Below, piece after piece: positions 36,477 to 44,796 of a stretch of 64,000 bases of DNA. Below the pieces are notes generated by a model. The model did not search any database, was not told the origin of the DNA, and saw nothing but the letters and a program-made list of their open reading frames with translations. The translations under genes were made by a program, and so were the position numbers. The stretch is from positions 2,542,001 through 2,606,000 of the forward strand of contig NZ_CP069004.1 of NCBI RefSeq assembly GCF_016801775.1, written 5' to 3'. The DNA comes from Sulfitobacter mediterraneus. Lineage in GTDB: Bacteria; Pseudomonadota; Alphaproteobacteria; Rhodobacterales; Rhodobacteraceae. Within the stretch, counting starts at the first letter, position 1; each line of letters starts with the position of its first letter.

Positions 36477-37450
36477 TGCGACAACGCGCCGAGCCATTCT
36501 TGCAATGCCGCATCACGTATGGCTGGCACCTCTGCGGCGGGGATCAACCGCGCGTTTTCAGGTTGCACAAGCGCCTCGAATCCTTTGGGCAAACCGCCAC
36601 TGGGCATCACCGCCGGATACATCCAGTTGGTTGTTGGCAGAATGGATTGCGCCACGTCTGACACCATGAAGTTCAAGAACGCCTCGGCCAGCTCTGGCTG
36701 ATCGCTGTTTGCCAGACGCCCGGCCACTTCGACCTGCATGTAGTGACCTTCGTCAAACACGGCGGCGGCTTTGCTTTCGTCCTCTTCTGCAATGATGTGA
36801 TAGGCAGGCGAGGTTGTGTAGCTCAGCACCATGTCGGCTTCGCCCTCAAGGAACAGACCATACGCCTCGGACCAGCCTTTGGTCACGGTCACGACATTGT
36901 CGGCCAAGCCCTGCCAGATGGCTTCGGCCTCGTCACCATAGGCATCCTTGACCCACATCATCAGCCCCAAACCGGGGGTCGAGGAACGCGGATCCTGAAT
37001 GACAATTTTCACGTCACTTTCGCCCAGCGCCTTGAAATTTGTGGGCGGTGTCATGTCCGTGTTGTGCACAAAGGCAAAGTAGCCCCAGTCATAAGGCGCA
37101 AAAACCGCATCGTCCCAAGTGATCGGCAAGGCATAATCGGCGCTCACAGATGTTTCAGTGAACAATCCGGTGTCCTTCGCTGCGGCGATCAGGCCGGTAT
37201 CAAGCCCAAGCACCACATCTGCGTCAGACCGCGCGCCCTCAAGCTTGAGCCGCGCCAAAAGCGCCGCGCCATCGCCCATTCCGACAAATTTCAGATCGCA
37301 AGCACAGTTTTCCTCAAACGCCTTTTCGATCTGCGGGCCCGGCCCCCAGTCAGAAACAAAACTGTCATAGGTATAGACTGTCAGCACTGGTGTTTCGGCA
37401 ATCGCTGCCGAGGCCCCAAGCAAGCCCGCTGCAAGTGTAAGATACTTCAT
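36473..37450 (-). CDS. thiB: Thiamine ABC transporter, periplasmic binding protein
   Basis: 325 residues. Signal peptide (KYLTLAAGLLGASAAIAET) with cleavage near residue 18, then the binding-protein text TVYTYDSFVSDWGPGPQIEKAFEENC, YDWGYFAFVHNT, IQDPRSSTPGLGLMMW and LSYTTSPAYH typical of ThiB. It captures thiamine and its phosphates. GGAGG 5 nt before ATG. First gene of the riboswitch-controlled thiBPQ operon. Confidence 0.93.
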   Translation of the reverse strand: MKYLTLAAGLLGASAAIAETPVLTVYTYDSFVSDWGPGPQIEKAFEENCACDLKFVGMGDGAALLARLKLEGARSDADVVLGLDTGLIAAAKDTGLFTETSVSADYALPITWDDAVFAPYDWGYFAFVHNTDMTPPTNFKALGESDVKIVIQDPRSSTPGLGLMMWVKDAYGDEAEAIWQGLADNVVTVTKGWSEAYGLFLEGEADMVLSYTTSPAYHIIAEEDESKAAAVFDEGHYMQVEVAGRLANSDQPELAEAFLNFMVSDVAQSILPTTNWMYPAVMPSGGLPKGFEALVQPENARLIPAAEVPAIRDAALQEWLGALSQ

Positions 37451-37499
37451 CGCATCCTCCTTTTGCGGCGAAAGGGAAAAAGGATGGATGATTGTCCAG

Positions 37500-37585
37500 A
37501 CCTTCCCTCCGCCGGTGTTAACCGGTTCAGGTTCAACGGGTCCATGCAAATGCACATCTCAGCTCAATCGAGCCCCCCGAGGTAT
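37500..37585 (-). ncRNA. TPP riboswitch (THI element)
   Basis: On the minus strand, upstream of thiB, the aptamer pieces are in order: ACCTCGGGGGGCT, GAGCTGAGATG, GGACCCGTTGAACCTGA, CCGGTTAACACCGGCG and GGAGGGAA. About 50 nt separate it from the thiB start, so binding of TPP can mask the GGAGG ribosome site. Confidence 0.96.
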
Positions 37586-37680
37586 CGCCATCGTTAGGAG
37601 CATGTACAAAGGGATGCAAGCCAAAACCCCTTGAGACACAGCACCGCGCCCGTTAATGCAGAGCCAACAGGAGTGCATTT

Positions 37681-38784
37681 ATGTCGATGAACAGCTTTGG
37701 CCATCTCTTCCGCGTGACCACTTGGGGCGAAAGCCACGGCCCGGCCTTGGGCGCAACCGTTGACGGATGCCCGCCCGGAGTTCCGGTCACAGCCGAGATG
37801 ATCCAGCACTGGCTCGACAAACGCAAACCCGGCCAGAACAAGTTTACCACCCAGCGGCGCGAGGCCGATGAGGTCAAGATCCTGTCTGGTGTATTTGAAG
37901 GTGTAACCACCGGCACCCCGGTTCAGTTGATGATCGAAAATACCGATCAACGGTCCAAGGACTACGGCGATATCAAGGACAAGTTTCGCCCCGGACATGC
38001 AGATATCACCTATTTCCAGAAATACGGAATCCGCGATTATCGCGGCGGCGGGCGGTCCTCTGCGCGCGAAACGGCCTCCCGCGTGGCGGCGGGTGGATTG
38101 GCCCGCGAGGCCATCAAGGCGATGGCGCCGGATGTTCAGATCACCGGCTACATGGTGCAGATGGGTCCGCATCAGATTGACCGCACTGCCTTCGATTGGG
38201 ACCAGATTGAGCAAAACCCGTTCTGGGTGCCAGATGCACAGGCCGCATCAGACTGGGCGACCTACCTTGATGGGTTGCGCAAATCCGGCTCCTCCGTCGG
38301 GGCAATCATCGAGGTGGTCGCGCGCGGCGTGCCTGCAGGCATAGGCGCACCGGTTTACGGCAAACTTGACACCGATCTGTCCGCCGCAATGATGAGCATC
38401 AATGCCGTCAAAGGTGTCGAAATTGGCGAGGGCATGTCAGCGGCGATGCTAACGGGAGAGGCCAACGCGGATGAGATTTACATGGGCAACGACGGACAGC
38501 CCCGATTCTCGTCAAACCACGCGGGTGGTATTCTGGGCGGGATCAGCACCGGACAAGACATCGTCGTGCGCTTTGCCGTCAAACCAACCTCCAGCATCCT
38601 GACCACCCGCAAAACCATCACCAAGAGTGGTGAGGAAACCGAGATCATCACCAAGGGCCGCCATGACCCCTGCGTGGGTATTCGCGCCGTTCCTGTGGGT
38701 GAGGCGATGATGGCCTGTGTGATCCTCGACCACCTGTTGCTGCACCGCGGACAGGTTGGGGAAAACCGCGGCATCATCGGCTGA
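37681..38784 (+). CDS. aroC: Chorismate synthase
   Basis: 367 residues; FMN-dependent conversion of EPSP to chorismate, the last step of the shikimate pathway. Motifs [43 protein letters not shown] and [19 protein letters not shown] are all intact. AGGAG is 8 nt ahead of the first ATG; a second ATG comes two codons later. It is divergent from the TPP riboswitch and is followed by twin-hairpin copy 2. Confidence 0.97.
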   Translation: MSMNSFGHLFRVTTWGESHGPALGATVDGCPPGVPVTAEMIQHWLDKRKPGQNKFTTQRREADEVKILSGVFEGVTTGTPVQLMIENTDQRSKDYGDIKDKFRPGHADITYFQKYGIRDYRGGGRSSARETASRVAAGGLAREAIKAMAPDVQITGYMVQMGPHQIDRTAFDWDQIEQNPFWVPDAQAASDWATYLDGLRKSGSSVGAIIEVVARGVPAGIGAPVYGKLDTDLSAAMMSINAVKGVEIGEGMSAAMLTGEANADEIYMGNDGQPRFSSNHAGGILGGISTGQDIVVRFAVKPTSSILTTRKTITKSGEETEIITKGRHDPCVGIRAVPVGEAMMACVILDHLLLHRGQVGENRGIIG

Positions 38785-38789
38785 GGGCG

Positions 38790-38834
38790 CGGAAAATTTC
38801 AAATTTTCCGGACCGGACTTTTCAAAAAAGTCCG
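38790..38834. repeat. Twin-hairpin intergenic element, copy 2
   Basis: Two hairpins directly after the aroC stop: 38790-38810 (CGGAAAATTT / AAATTTTCCG) and 38814-38834 (CGGACTTTT / AAAAGTCCG), joined by GGACCG and followed by CCACC. The joint and tail are the same as in copy 1, while both stems have different bases that still pair. Likely the aroC terminator. Confidence 0.8.
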
Positions 38835-38886
38835 CCACCCTACCCACACGCTTGCACTTTCCCGATCAGAGGCGCATGACTTCGGC

Positions 38887-39861
38887 ATGCCCGCCAGTCT
38901 GACGCAAAACCGCCCCGGCCGTGCCATCGCGCTTAAACTTTGTGCGATCTTTCTGTTCATGGTCATGGCCGCGCTGATCAAGGCCGCATCGGGCCAAGTC
39001 CCTCCGGGGCAGGCTGTCTTTTTCCGCTCATTGTTTGCGATACCGATCATCGGCCTCTGGCTCTGGCAAAGCGGGCATTTGCACGATGGGCTCAAGGTCA
39101 ACAACCTCTTCGGGCATATCTGGCGGGGTCTGTTTGGCACCACCGCCATGGGCCTGACCTTTGCCGGGCTTGCCTTGTTGCCCCTGCCTGAAGTCACGGC
39201 CATCGGCTATGCCACGCCGATGTTCACCGTCATATTCGCAGCGTTGTTTCTGGGTGAACGGGTGCGCCTTTTTCGCCTGTCGGCTGTGGCGCTTGGGTTG
39301 ATTGGAGTGATGATCGTGATTGCCCCGCGCCTGTCTGTGGACGCCAACTTTAGCGCCGCCGCGACCTATGGCGCGTTGATGGTGTTGGCGGCGTCCATTC
39401 TGCGATCCTTGGTGCAAATCCACGTACGGCGGCTTGTGCAAACCGACAGCACCTCGGCCATCGTCTTTTACTTTTCGCTGACGGCCACCTGCCTGTCCCT
39501 GCTGACCCTGCCATTGGGCTGGCTCATTCAAACACCTGCCCTTACATGGACCGCGCCCGGCATAGAGGTGTTGGGCCTGATCATCTGTGCGGGTCTGATC
39601 GGAGGCGTCGCGCAGATCCTTGTCACATCCTCCTTCCGCTTTGGCAGCGCTTCGATGCTGGCCCCCTTTGACTATTCCTCGATGATCTTCGCCAGCCTCA
39701 TTGGTTGGGTGGTGTTCAGCGAAGTGCCCACAGCAACAATTCTGCTTGGTGCCGGGCTTGTCATTGCCGGCGGCGTGCTGATTATCTGGCGCGAACGGCA
39801 ATTGGGGGTGGACAGGAGCAAATCAAAGCCCAATGTCCCCCCACCAGGCACCCCCGGTTAA
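38887..39861 (+). CDS. EamA/DMT-family transporter
   Basis: 324 residues with ten predicted membrane helices in two EamA repeats (first: FLFMVMAALIKAASGQVPPGQAVFFRSLFAIPII; second ends FSEVPTATILLGAGLVIAGGVLIIWRE). Exports or imports small metabolites; substrate unknown. A proline-rich cytoplasmic tail ends 13 nt before cobO. The ribosome site is weak. Confidence 0.82.
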   Translation: MPASLTQNRPGRAIALKLCAIFLFMVMAALIKAASGQVPPGQAVFFRSLFAIPIIGLWLWQSGHLHDGLKVNNLFGHIWRGLFGTTAMGLTFAGLALLPLPEVTAIGYATPMFTVIFAALFLGERVRLFRLSAVALGLIGVMIVIAPRLSVDANFSAAATYGALMVLAASILRSLVQIHVRRLVQTDSTSAIVFYFSLTATCLSLLTLPLGWLIQTPALTWTAPGIEVLGLIICAGLIGGVAQILVTSSFRFGSASMLAPFDYSSMIFASLIGWVVFSEVPTATILLGAGLVIAGGVLIIWRERQLGVDRSKSKPNVPPPGTPG

Positions 39862-39874
39862 AGGAGAGAACCCC

Positions 39875-40474
39875 ATGTCCGAGACAGCAGACCACAAAGA
39901 AAAAATGCAAAAGCGTCAGGCCGAGCAGCGCAAGAAAGTCGCAGAGCTTCAGGATCCTGAAAAGGGGCTGGTACTGGTCCACACCGGCGCGGGCAAAGGC
40001 AAAACCTCCAGCGCCTTTGGCGTGGTGGTGCGGGCGCTTGGTTGGAAACAGCGGGTGGGCGTGGTGCAGTTCATCAAGGGCAAATGGAAGACCGGCGAAC
40101 GGCTGTTCTTTGACCGTCTTGAAGAGGTCACATGGCACACTATGGGCGAAGGCTTTACCTGGGACACCCAAGACAAAGAGCGTGACATTGCCGCCGCACA
40201 GGCGGCCTTTGCCAAGGCCCGCGAAATGATGGAAAGCGGCGATTATGATCTGGTGGTCCTGGACGAGATCAACATCGCGATGCGCTATGAATACATCAGC
40301 GTCGAAGACGTGATCGCGGGTCTGGACGCCCGTGCCAAGGACACAGGCGTGATCCTCACGGGCCGCGATGCCAAGCCGGAACTTTGCGCCTATGCCGATC
40401 TGGTGACAGAGATGACCGAGGTCAAACACCCGTTCAAGGCAGGCATCAAAGCCCAGCGCGGTGTCGATTTCTGA
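39875..40474 (+). CDS. cobO: Cob(I)yrinic acid a,c-diamide adenosyltransferase
   Basis: 199 residues; ATP-dependent adenosylation of corrinoids for coenzyme B12. P-loop TGAGKGKTSSAFG (residues ~44-56), LGWKQRVGVVQFIKGKWKTGE, LVVLDEINIAMRY and the C-terminal HPFKAGIKAQRGVDF are those of CobO/BtuR. GGAGAG precedes the ATG at 39875. The stop overlaps the next gene's start by one base. No other cobalamin gene is in the window. Confidence 0.93.
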   Translation: MSETADHKEKMQKRQAEQRKKVAELQDPEKGLVLVHTGAGKGKTSSAFGVVVRALGWKQRVGVVQFIKGKWKTGERLFFDRLEEVTWHTMGEGFTWDTQDKERDIAAAQAAFAKAREMMESGDYDLVVLDEINIAMRYEYISVEDVIAGLDARAKDTGVILTGRDAKPELCAYADLVTEMTEVKHPFKAGIKAQRGVDF

Positions 40475-41241
40475 TGGCGACTGCCAAACACGCCAAGGTC
40501 GCGCTGATCACTGGCGCGGCACGGGGGATCGGGCTGGCCACAGCGCACCTGATGGTCAAAGACGGCTGGAAAGTTGCGCTGCTGGATCGCGACGCTGACG
40601 CGTTAAAAGCCGCGGCGGCAGAGTTTGACGGCGCCGCGTTGGACTTGCTGTTCGACGTTTCCGACCCGCAAGCCGCGCCACAAGCGATCCGGGCTTGCAT
40701 CGATCATTTCGGGCGGCTCGATGCCTTGGTCAACAATGCCGGCGTTGCGGATTTTGGTCCTATCGAAGAAACCGACTTTGCCCGCTGGCGAAGGGTGATG
40801 GAAACCAATCTGGACGGCGTGTTTCTGATGACGCAAGCCGCGACAGAGGCGCTCAAAGACAGTGCTGGTGCGATCGTCAATATCGCTTCAATCTCTGGCT
40901 TGCGGGCCTCGACGCTTCGGGTTGCCTACGGCACATCCAAGGCCGCTGTGATCCACCTGACCAAACAACAGGCCGCAGAACTCGGGGAATATGGGATTCG
41001 CGTAAATGCCGTTTGCCCCGGCCCCGTGCGCACAAAACTTGCCATGGCAGTCCACACACAGGACATTATCGACGCCTACTATGATGCGATCCCACTGAAC
41101 CGCTATGGGTCGGAGCAGGAAATTGGTGAGGTCATCGCGTTCCTGTGCAGTGAAAAGGCCAGCTATGTCACTGGCCAGATCATCGCATCAGATGGCGGGT
41201 TTGAAAGCACAGGCGTAGGCCTGCCTGCGCTTCGCAAATAA
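40474..41241 (+). CDS. SDR-family oxidoreductase, next to cobO
   Basis: 255 residues. ITGAARGIGLATAHLM at residues ~12-27, Asp after beta-2 (LLDRDAD; NAD type), NNAGVADF, Ser in NIASISG and YGTSK, C-terminal ASDGGFESTGVGLP. It begins at the TGATG junction with cobO, so it is translated with it, though a role in cobalamin metabolism is not suggested by the fold. Substrate unknown. Confidence 0.85.
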   Translation: MATAKHAKVALITGAARGIGLATAHLMVKDGWKVALLDRDADALKAAAAEFDGAALDLLFDVSDPQAAPQAIRACIDHFGRLDALVNNAGVADFGPIEETDFARWRRVMETNLDGVFLMTQAATEALKDSAGAIVNIASISGLRASTLRVAYGTSKAAVIHLTKQQAAELGEYGIRVNAVCPGPVRTKLAMAVHTQDIIDAYYDAIPLNRYGSEQEIGEVIAFLCSEKASYVTGQIIASDGGFESTGVGLPALRK

Positions 41242-41254
41242 TGTGGTGCGGGGG

Positions 41255-42124
41255 TCAGGCCCGCACCAGCTTTTCATAGCTTTCCGCGATGTCGCGGGTC
41301 AGGGCGCCGACCTCAAAGTTGAAATCACCGATCTGGCCCACTGGGGTCACTTCCGCCGCTGTGCCGGTCAGCCAGCATTGCTCAAACCCTTCAAGCTCTT
41401 CTGGCATGATGTGGCGCTCGTGTACGGTGATGCCTTTCTCCTTGAGCATGCCAACAACTGTCTGTCGCGTGATCCCGTTGAGAAAGCAATCCGGATCGGG
41501 CGTGTGTACTTCGCCATCTTTTACGAAAAAGATGTTCGCGCCCGTCGCCTCGGCCACATAGCCGCGATAGTCGAACATCATCGCATCTGAACAACCCTTT
41601 GCCTCTGCTGCGTGTTTGGACATGGTGCAGATCATATAGAGGCCCGCCGCCTTGGCATGGCTTGGGATCGTCTCGGGGCTGGGGCGCTTCCATTTGGAGA
41701 TATCCAGTTTGGCGCCCTTCATCTTGGCATCCCCGTAATAGGCGCCCCATTCCCATGCGGCGATGGCCAGGCGCACAGGGTTACGAGCCGAGGCCACGCC
41801 CATGTCTTCGCCCGCGCCACGCCACGCGATAGCACGCACATAGGCATCAGACAGCCCGGATTTGGCCAGAACTTCGACCTTGGCCGCTTCGATCTCGTCC
41901 ACGGTCCATGGGATCTGGAAATCAATCATCTCGGCCGAGCGGCGCAACCGCTCTGAGTGTTCGCGACTCTTGAAGATCTTGCCGTTATAGGCCCGCTCTC
42001 CTTCAAACACCGAAGACGCATAATGCATCGCATGGGTCAGGATATGCACATTGGCGTCGCGCCAGTTGACCATTTCACCATCCAACCAGATGAAACCATC
42101 CCGATCATCATATGCTCCAGCCAT
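41255..42124 (-). CDS. ilvE: Branched-chain amino acid aminotransferase
   Basis: 289 residues, PLP fold type IV. The lysine in PSHAKAAGLYM is the expected PLP-binding residue; GYVAEATGANIFFVKDG and LNGITRQTVVGML complete the signature. It reversibly transfers amino groups between glutamate and leucine, isoleucine or valine keto acids. GGAGG gives good spacing to the ATG at 42124, not the one at 42130. Confidence 0.92.
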   Translation of the reverse strand: MAGAYDDRDGFIWLDGEMVNWRDANVHILTHAMHYASSVFEGERAYNGKIFKSREHSERLRRSAEMIDFQIPWTVDEIEAAKVEVLAKSGLSDAYVRAIAWRGAGEDMGVASARNPVRLAIAAWEWGAYYGDAKMKGAKLDISKWKRPSPETIPSHAKAAGLYMICTMSKHAAEAKGCSDAMMFDYRGYVAEATGANIFFVKDGEVHTPDPDCFLNGITRQTVVGMLKEKGITVHERHIMPEELEGFEQCWLTGTAAEVTPVGQIGDFNFEVGALTRDIAESYEKLVRA

Positions 42125-42159
42125 TTGCATTCCTCCAACTTAGCGGGATATTTTTCGAA

Positions 42160-42183
42160 TATTGCGCAATAAATGGCCCATTT
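42160..42183. promoter_or_regulatory. Adjacent palindromes in the ilvE-petP divergent region
   Basis: A 12-bp perfect palindrome (TATTGCGCAATA, 42160-42171) touches a 6+1+6 inverted repeat (AAATGG-C-CCATTT, 42171-42183). They lie 36 nt before the ilvE start and about 100 nt before the petP start. Such sites could bind the MarR-type PetP, but there is no direct evidence. Confidence 0.4.
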
Positions 42184-42282
42184 GGTCATTTAATTACGCA
42201 AAAGCTGCGATTCCCTAGCCTTTCGTCCTTGGAGTGTCAACAAGGCTGACGTAATGTCTGCACACCAACACATGAGGACATT

Positions 42283-42795
42283 ATGGCAGACGGACGCGGC
42301 CCCGCAAGCAGCAGTGGCGAGAGCCTGCTTTTTCTGACGGATGAACAGCTGAGGCAGGCGATAGAGGCAATGTTCTTTGCCTATCGCGGCTTTACTGCGG
42401 ACCCGGACCGTATCCTGGTCGACATGGCCTATGGCCGGGCCCATCACCGTGCCATCCACTTTATCAACCGGGCGCCGGGCACAACGGTGAACAACCTGTT
42501 GAATATCCTTGGCGTCACGAAACAGTCACTCAACCGTGTGTTGCGGACCCTGATCGCAGATGGTCTTGTCGAAAGCAGGGTGGGTCGCAACGACAAACGC
42601 GAACGCCACCTTTACCTGACGGATGCGGGCCGCGCCCTGGAACAGACCCTGTCTGATGCCCAACGCGCCCGGATGCGCACAGCGTTCCGCGATGCCGGTC
42701 CCGAAGCGGTGGCCGGATTTCGCACTGTATTGGAGGCGATGATGGATCCTGAAATGGGCGCAAGCTACACGCGGCTCAAGGAAAGCGGATCATGA
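42283..42795 (+). CDS. petP: MarR-family transcriptional regulator, PetP type
   Basis: 170 residues with a winged helix-turn-helix (HRAIHFINRAPGTTVNNLLNILGVTKQSLNRVLRTLIADGLVESRVGRNDKRERHLYLTDAG). In Rhodobacter capsulatus the petP-petR pair was linked to expression of the cytochrome bc1 genes. Here too a MarR gene overlaps an OmpR-type response regulator gene by 4 nt, which is why I use the name. AGGAC precedes the ATG. Confidence 0.82.
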   Translation: MADGRGPASSSGESLLFLTDEQLRQAIEAMFFAYRGFTADPDRILVDMAYGRAHHRAIHFINRAPGTTVNNLLNILGVTKQSLNRVLRTLIADGLVESRVGRNDKRERHLYLTDAGRALEQTLSDAQRARMRTAFRDAGPEAVAGFRTVLEAMMDPEMGASYTRLKESGS

Positions 42796-43493
42796 TGGAC
42801 ATGGACGCCCATCTGCTGATCGTGGATGACGATGAGCGCATTCGCACACTGCTCCAGAAATTCTTGATGCGAAACGGGTTTTTGGTCACTGCGGCCCGTG
42901 ATGCCGCCCATGCGCGGCGCATTCTGGCAGGGCTGGATTTTGACCTGATCGTTCTGGATGTGATGATGCCGGGCGAAGATGGCCTGTCGCTCACCCAATC
43001 GCTGCGCGAGACAATGCAGACACCGATCATGCTGCTGACCGCCAAAGGCGAGACTGGCAACCGGATCGAAGGGCTTGAGGCAGGCGCCGATGATTATCTG
43101 GCCAAACCCTTTGAACCCAAGGAACTTCTGCTGAGGATCAACGCCATTTTGCGCCGTATGCCGGACACGAGCGCACAAGATGCCGCGCCCAAGGTGCTGT
43201 CGCTCGGGCCGATCCGCTATGATCTGGAACGCGGCGAGATGTGGCAAGGGGATGACCTCGTGCGACTGACCGCTACCGAAGTGCAATTGATGAAAATCTT
43301 TGCCGCGCAGCCCGGTGCGCCGCTCAGCCGTGCCAAACTGGTTGAGGAATTGGGCCGCGATCGCGGGCAGGCACAGGAACGTGCGGTAGACGTACAAATC
43401 ACCCGCTTGCGCCGCAAGATCGAGGATAATCCCAAACAGCCGCGCTATCTTCAAACGGTGCGCGGCGCGGGTTATATGCTGGCGCCGGATTGA
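42792..43493 (+). CDS. petR: OmpR-family response regulator, PetR type
   Basis: 233 residues: receiver domain (LLIVDDDERIR, phosphoacceptor Asp in LIVLDVMMPGEDG near residue 57, T and K switch residues in MLLTAKG and DYLAKPF) and a C-terminal winged-helix DNA-binding domain (RLTATEVQLMKIFAAQPGAPLSR...DVQITRLRRKIEDNPKQPRYLQTVRGAGYML). No histidine kinase gene is adjacent, as known for petPR. Coupled to petP by an ATGA overlap. Confidence 0.88.
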   Translation: MMDMDAHLLIVDDDERIRTLLQKFLMRNGFLVTAARDAAHARRILAGLDFDLIVLDVMMPGEDGLSLTQSLRETMQTPIMLLTAKGETGNRIEGLEAGADDYLAKPFEPKELLLRINAILRRMPDTSAQDAAPKVLSLGPIRYDLERGEMWQGDDLVRLTATEVQLMKIFAAQPGAPLSRAKLVEELGRDRGQAQERAVDVQITRLRRKIEDNPKQPRYLQTVRGAGYMLAPD

Positions 43494-43524
43494 TAAAAAG
43501 TCCGGGTTTGGCCAGCGCCGCGAA

Positions 43525-43557
43525 GGGGGGCCAGCCCCCCTGACCCCCCGAAATATT
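43525..43557. repeat. G/C-run hairpin with AAATATTT, Rhodobacterales-type intergenic repeat
   Basis: Six G, CCAG, six C, TGA, six C, then GAAATATTT, in the 153-bp gap between petR and xseB. The G and C runs can pair in two ways. Similar G/C-run plus A/T blocks are common behind genes in Rhodobacterales (from memory). It may end the petPR transcript. Confidence 0.55.
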
Positions 43558-43646
43558 TAAGGCCAAAAAGAAAGATGACCCGCGCATCTGGCAGGCCTTT
43601 CGCTTCGCCGTTAATGTGGCCGGGAATTTGACAGAAAGGCACTGAC

Positions 43647-43889
43647 ATGTCCGAGACATCCGTAGATGAGATGAACTTTGAAACTGCGATGGCGGAGCTG
43701 GAAAAAGTTCTCGGTCAGCTGGAGCGGGGCGATGTGGCGCTGGACGAATCGATTGCGCTTTATGAGCGCGGCGCGGAATTAAAGGCGCGGTGCGAGGCTA
43801 AGCTGAAAGAAGCCGAAGAAAAGGTCGCGGCGATCACTTTGGACGCCGATGGCAATCCTGTGGGGGCCAAGCCTGTTGAAGGTCTCTGA
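43647..43889 (+). CDS. xseB: Exodeoxyribonuclease VII small subunit
   Basis: 80 residues, two helices: MNFETAMAELEKVLGQLERGDVALDESIALYERGAELKARCEAKLKEAEEKV fits XseB closely. It partners XseA (not in the window) in degradation of single-stranded DNA. Start of the xseB-ispA-dxs block typical of Rhodobacterales. Confidence 0.93.
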   Translation: MSETSVDEMNFETAMAELEKVLGQLERGDVALDESIALYERGAELKARCEAKLKEAEEKVAAITLDADGNPVGAKPVEGL

Positions 43890-44775
43890 GATAGACGGAT
43901 CAACCGCGCGGTTGCCTTTCGCGCAGGCGCTTGGCGCGGCGCAGGATGTGGCCGCGCATTGGATTGGCGCAACCCTTGCCAAGGACAGCAGCGAGATCGC
44001 GCAAGCCATGGGATATGCCACCCGCGGCGGCAAGGGATTGCGCGCGTTTTTGGTGTTGGAAAGCGCCCGGATCTGCGGATGCAGCGCTGCGCAGGCCGGA
44101 CCGGCGGCGGGCGCGATTGAGGCGCTGCATGCCTATTCTCTGATCCATGATGATCTGCCTTGCATGGATGATGACGACCTGCGCCGCGGCCAGCCGACAG
44201 TGCATCGCAAATGGGATGAGGCCACGGCGGTATTGGCAGGCGATGCCTTGCATTCATTGGCGTTTGAATTGCTTGGTGATGTGGTGTGCGATCCGGCACA
44301 GAAGATGGATCTGGCCGTTAGCCTTGCAAGAGCGGCGGGCGTGGCTGGCATGGTCGGCGGACAAGCGATGGACATCGCGGCAGAAACCGCTGCGCTGCCT
44401 TTGACATTGGACGAGATTACTGCGCTTCAGGCCGGAAAAACCGGTGCCTTGATTACATGGTCTGCGATGGCCGGGCCGCGCATGACCGGCACGGATGGCA
44501 CCGCGTTCAAATCCTATGCTGACGCACTTGGCCTCGCCTTTCAGATCGCCGATGATATTCTCGATGTGGAAGGTGATGCAGCCGTGGTTGGCAAAGCCAC
44601 GGGCAAGGACGCGGGCGCGGGTAAGGCCACCTTTGTGTCGCTGCTGGGGCTGGATGGGGCCAAAAGCCGCGCCTCTGACCTGGTGCAATCGGCCTGTGAT
44701 GCCCTATCTTCATATGGTGACGATGCCGAAACCTTGCGAGAGGCCGCTCGCTTCGTTATTGCCCGCGAGAAATAA
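43849..44775 (+). CDS. ispA: Farnesyl diphosphate synthase (polyprenyl synthetase)
   Basis: 308 residues; head-to-tail condensation of IPP with DMAPP and GPP. First aspartate-rich motif in HDDLPCMDDDDLRRGQPTVH, second in FQIADDILDVEGD, plus GGKGLRAFLV near the N-terminus. The start is uncertain: ATG 43849 overlaps xseB by 41 nt, and TTG at 43876, behind a GGGGG run, would give a smaller overlap. Confidence 0.9.
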   Translation: MAILWGPSLLKVSEIDGSTARLPFAQALGAAQDVAAHWIGATLAKDSSEIAQAMGYATRGGKGLRAFLVLESARICGCSAAQAGPAAGAIEALHAYSLIHDDLPCMDDDDLRRGQPTVHRKWDEATAVLAGDALHSLAFELLGDVVCDPAQKMDLAVSLARAAGVAGMVGGQAMDIAAETAALPLTLDEITALQAGKTGALITWSAMAGPRMTGTDGTAFKSYADALGLAFQIADDILDVEGDAAVVGKATGKDAGAGKATFVSLLGLDGAKSRASDLVQSACDALSSYGDDAETLREAARFVIAREK

Positions 44776-44796
44776 ATCACCCGGAGGGGGGTTCAA

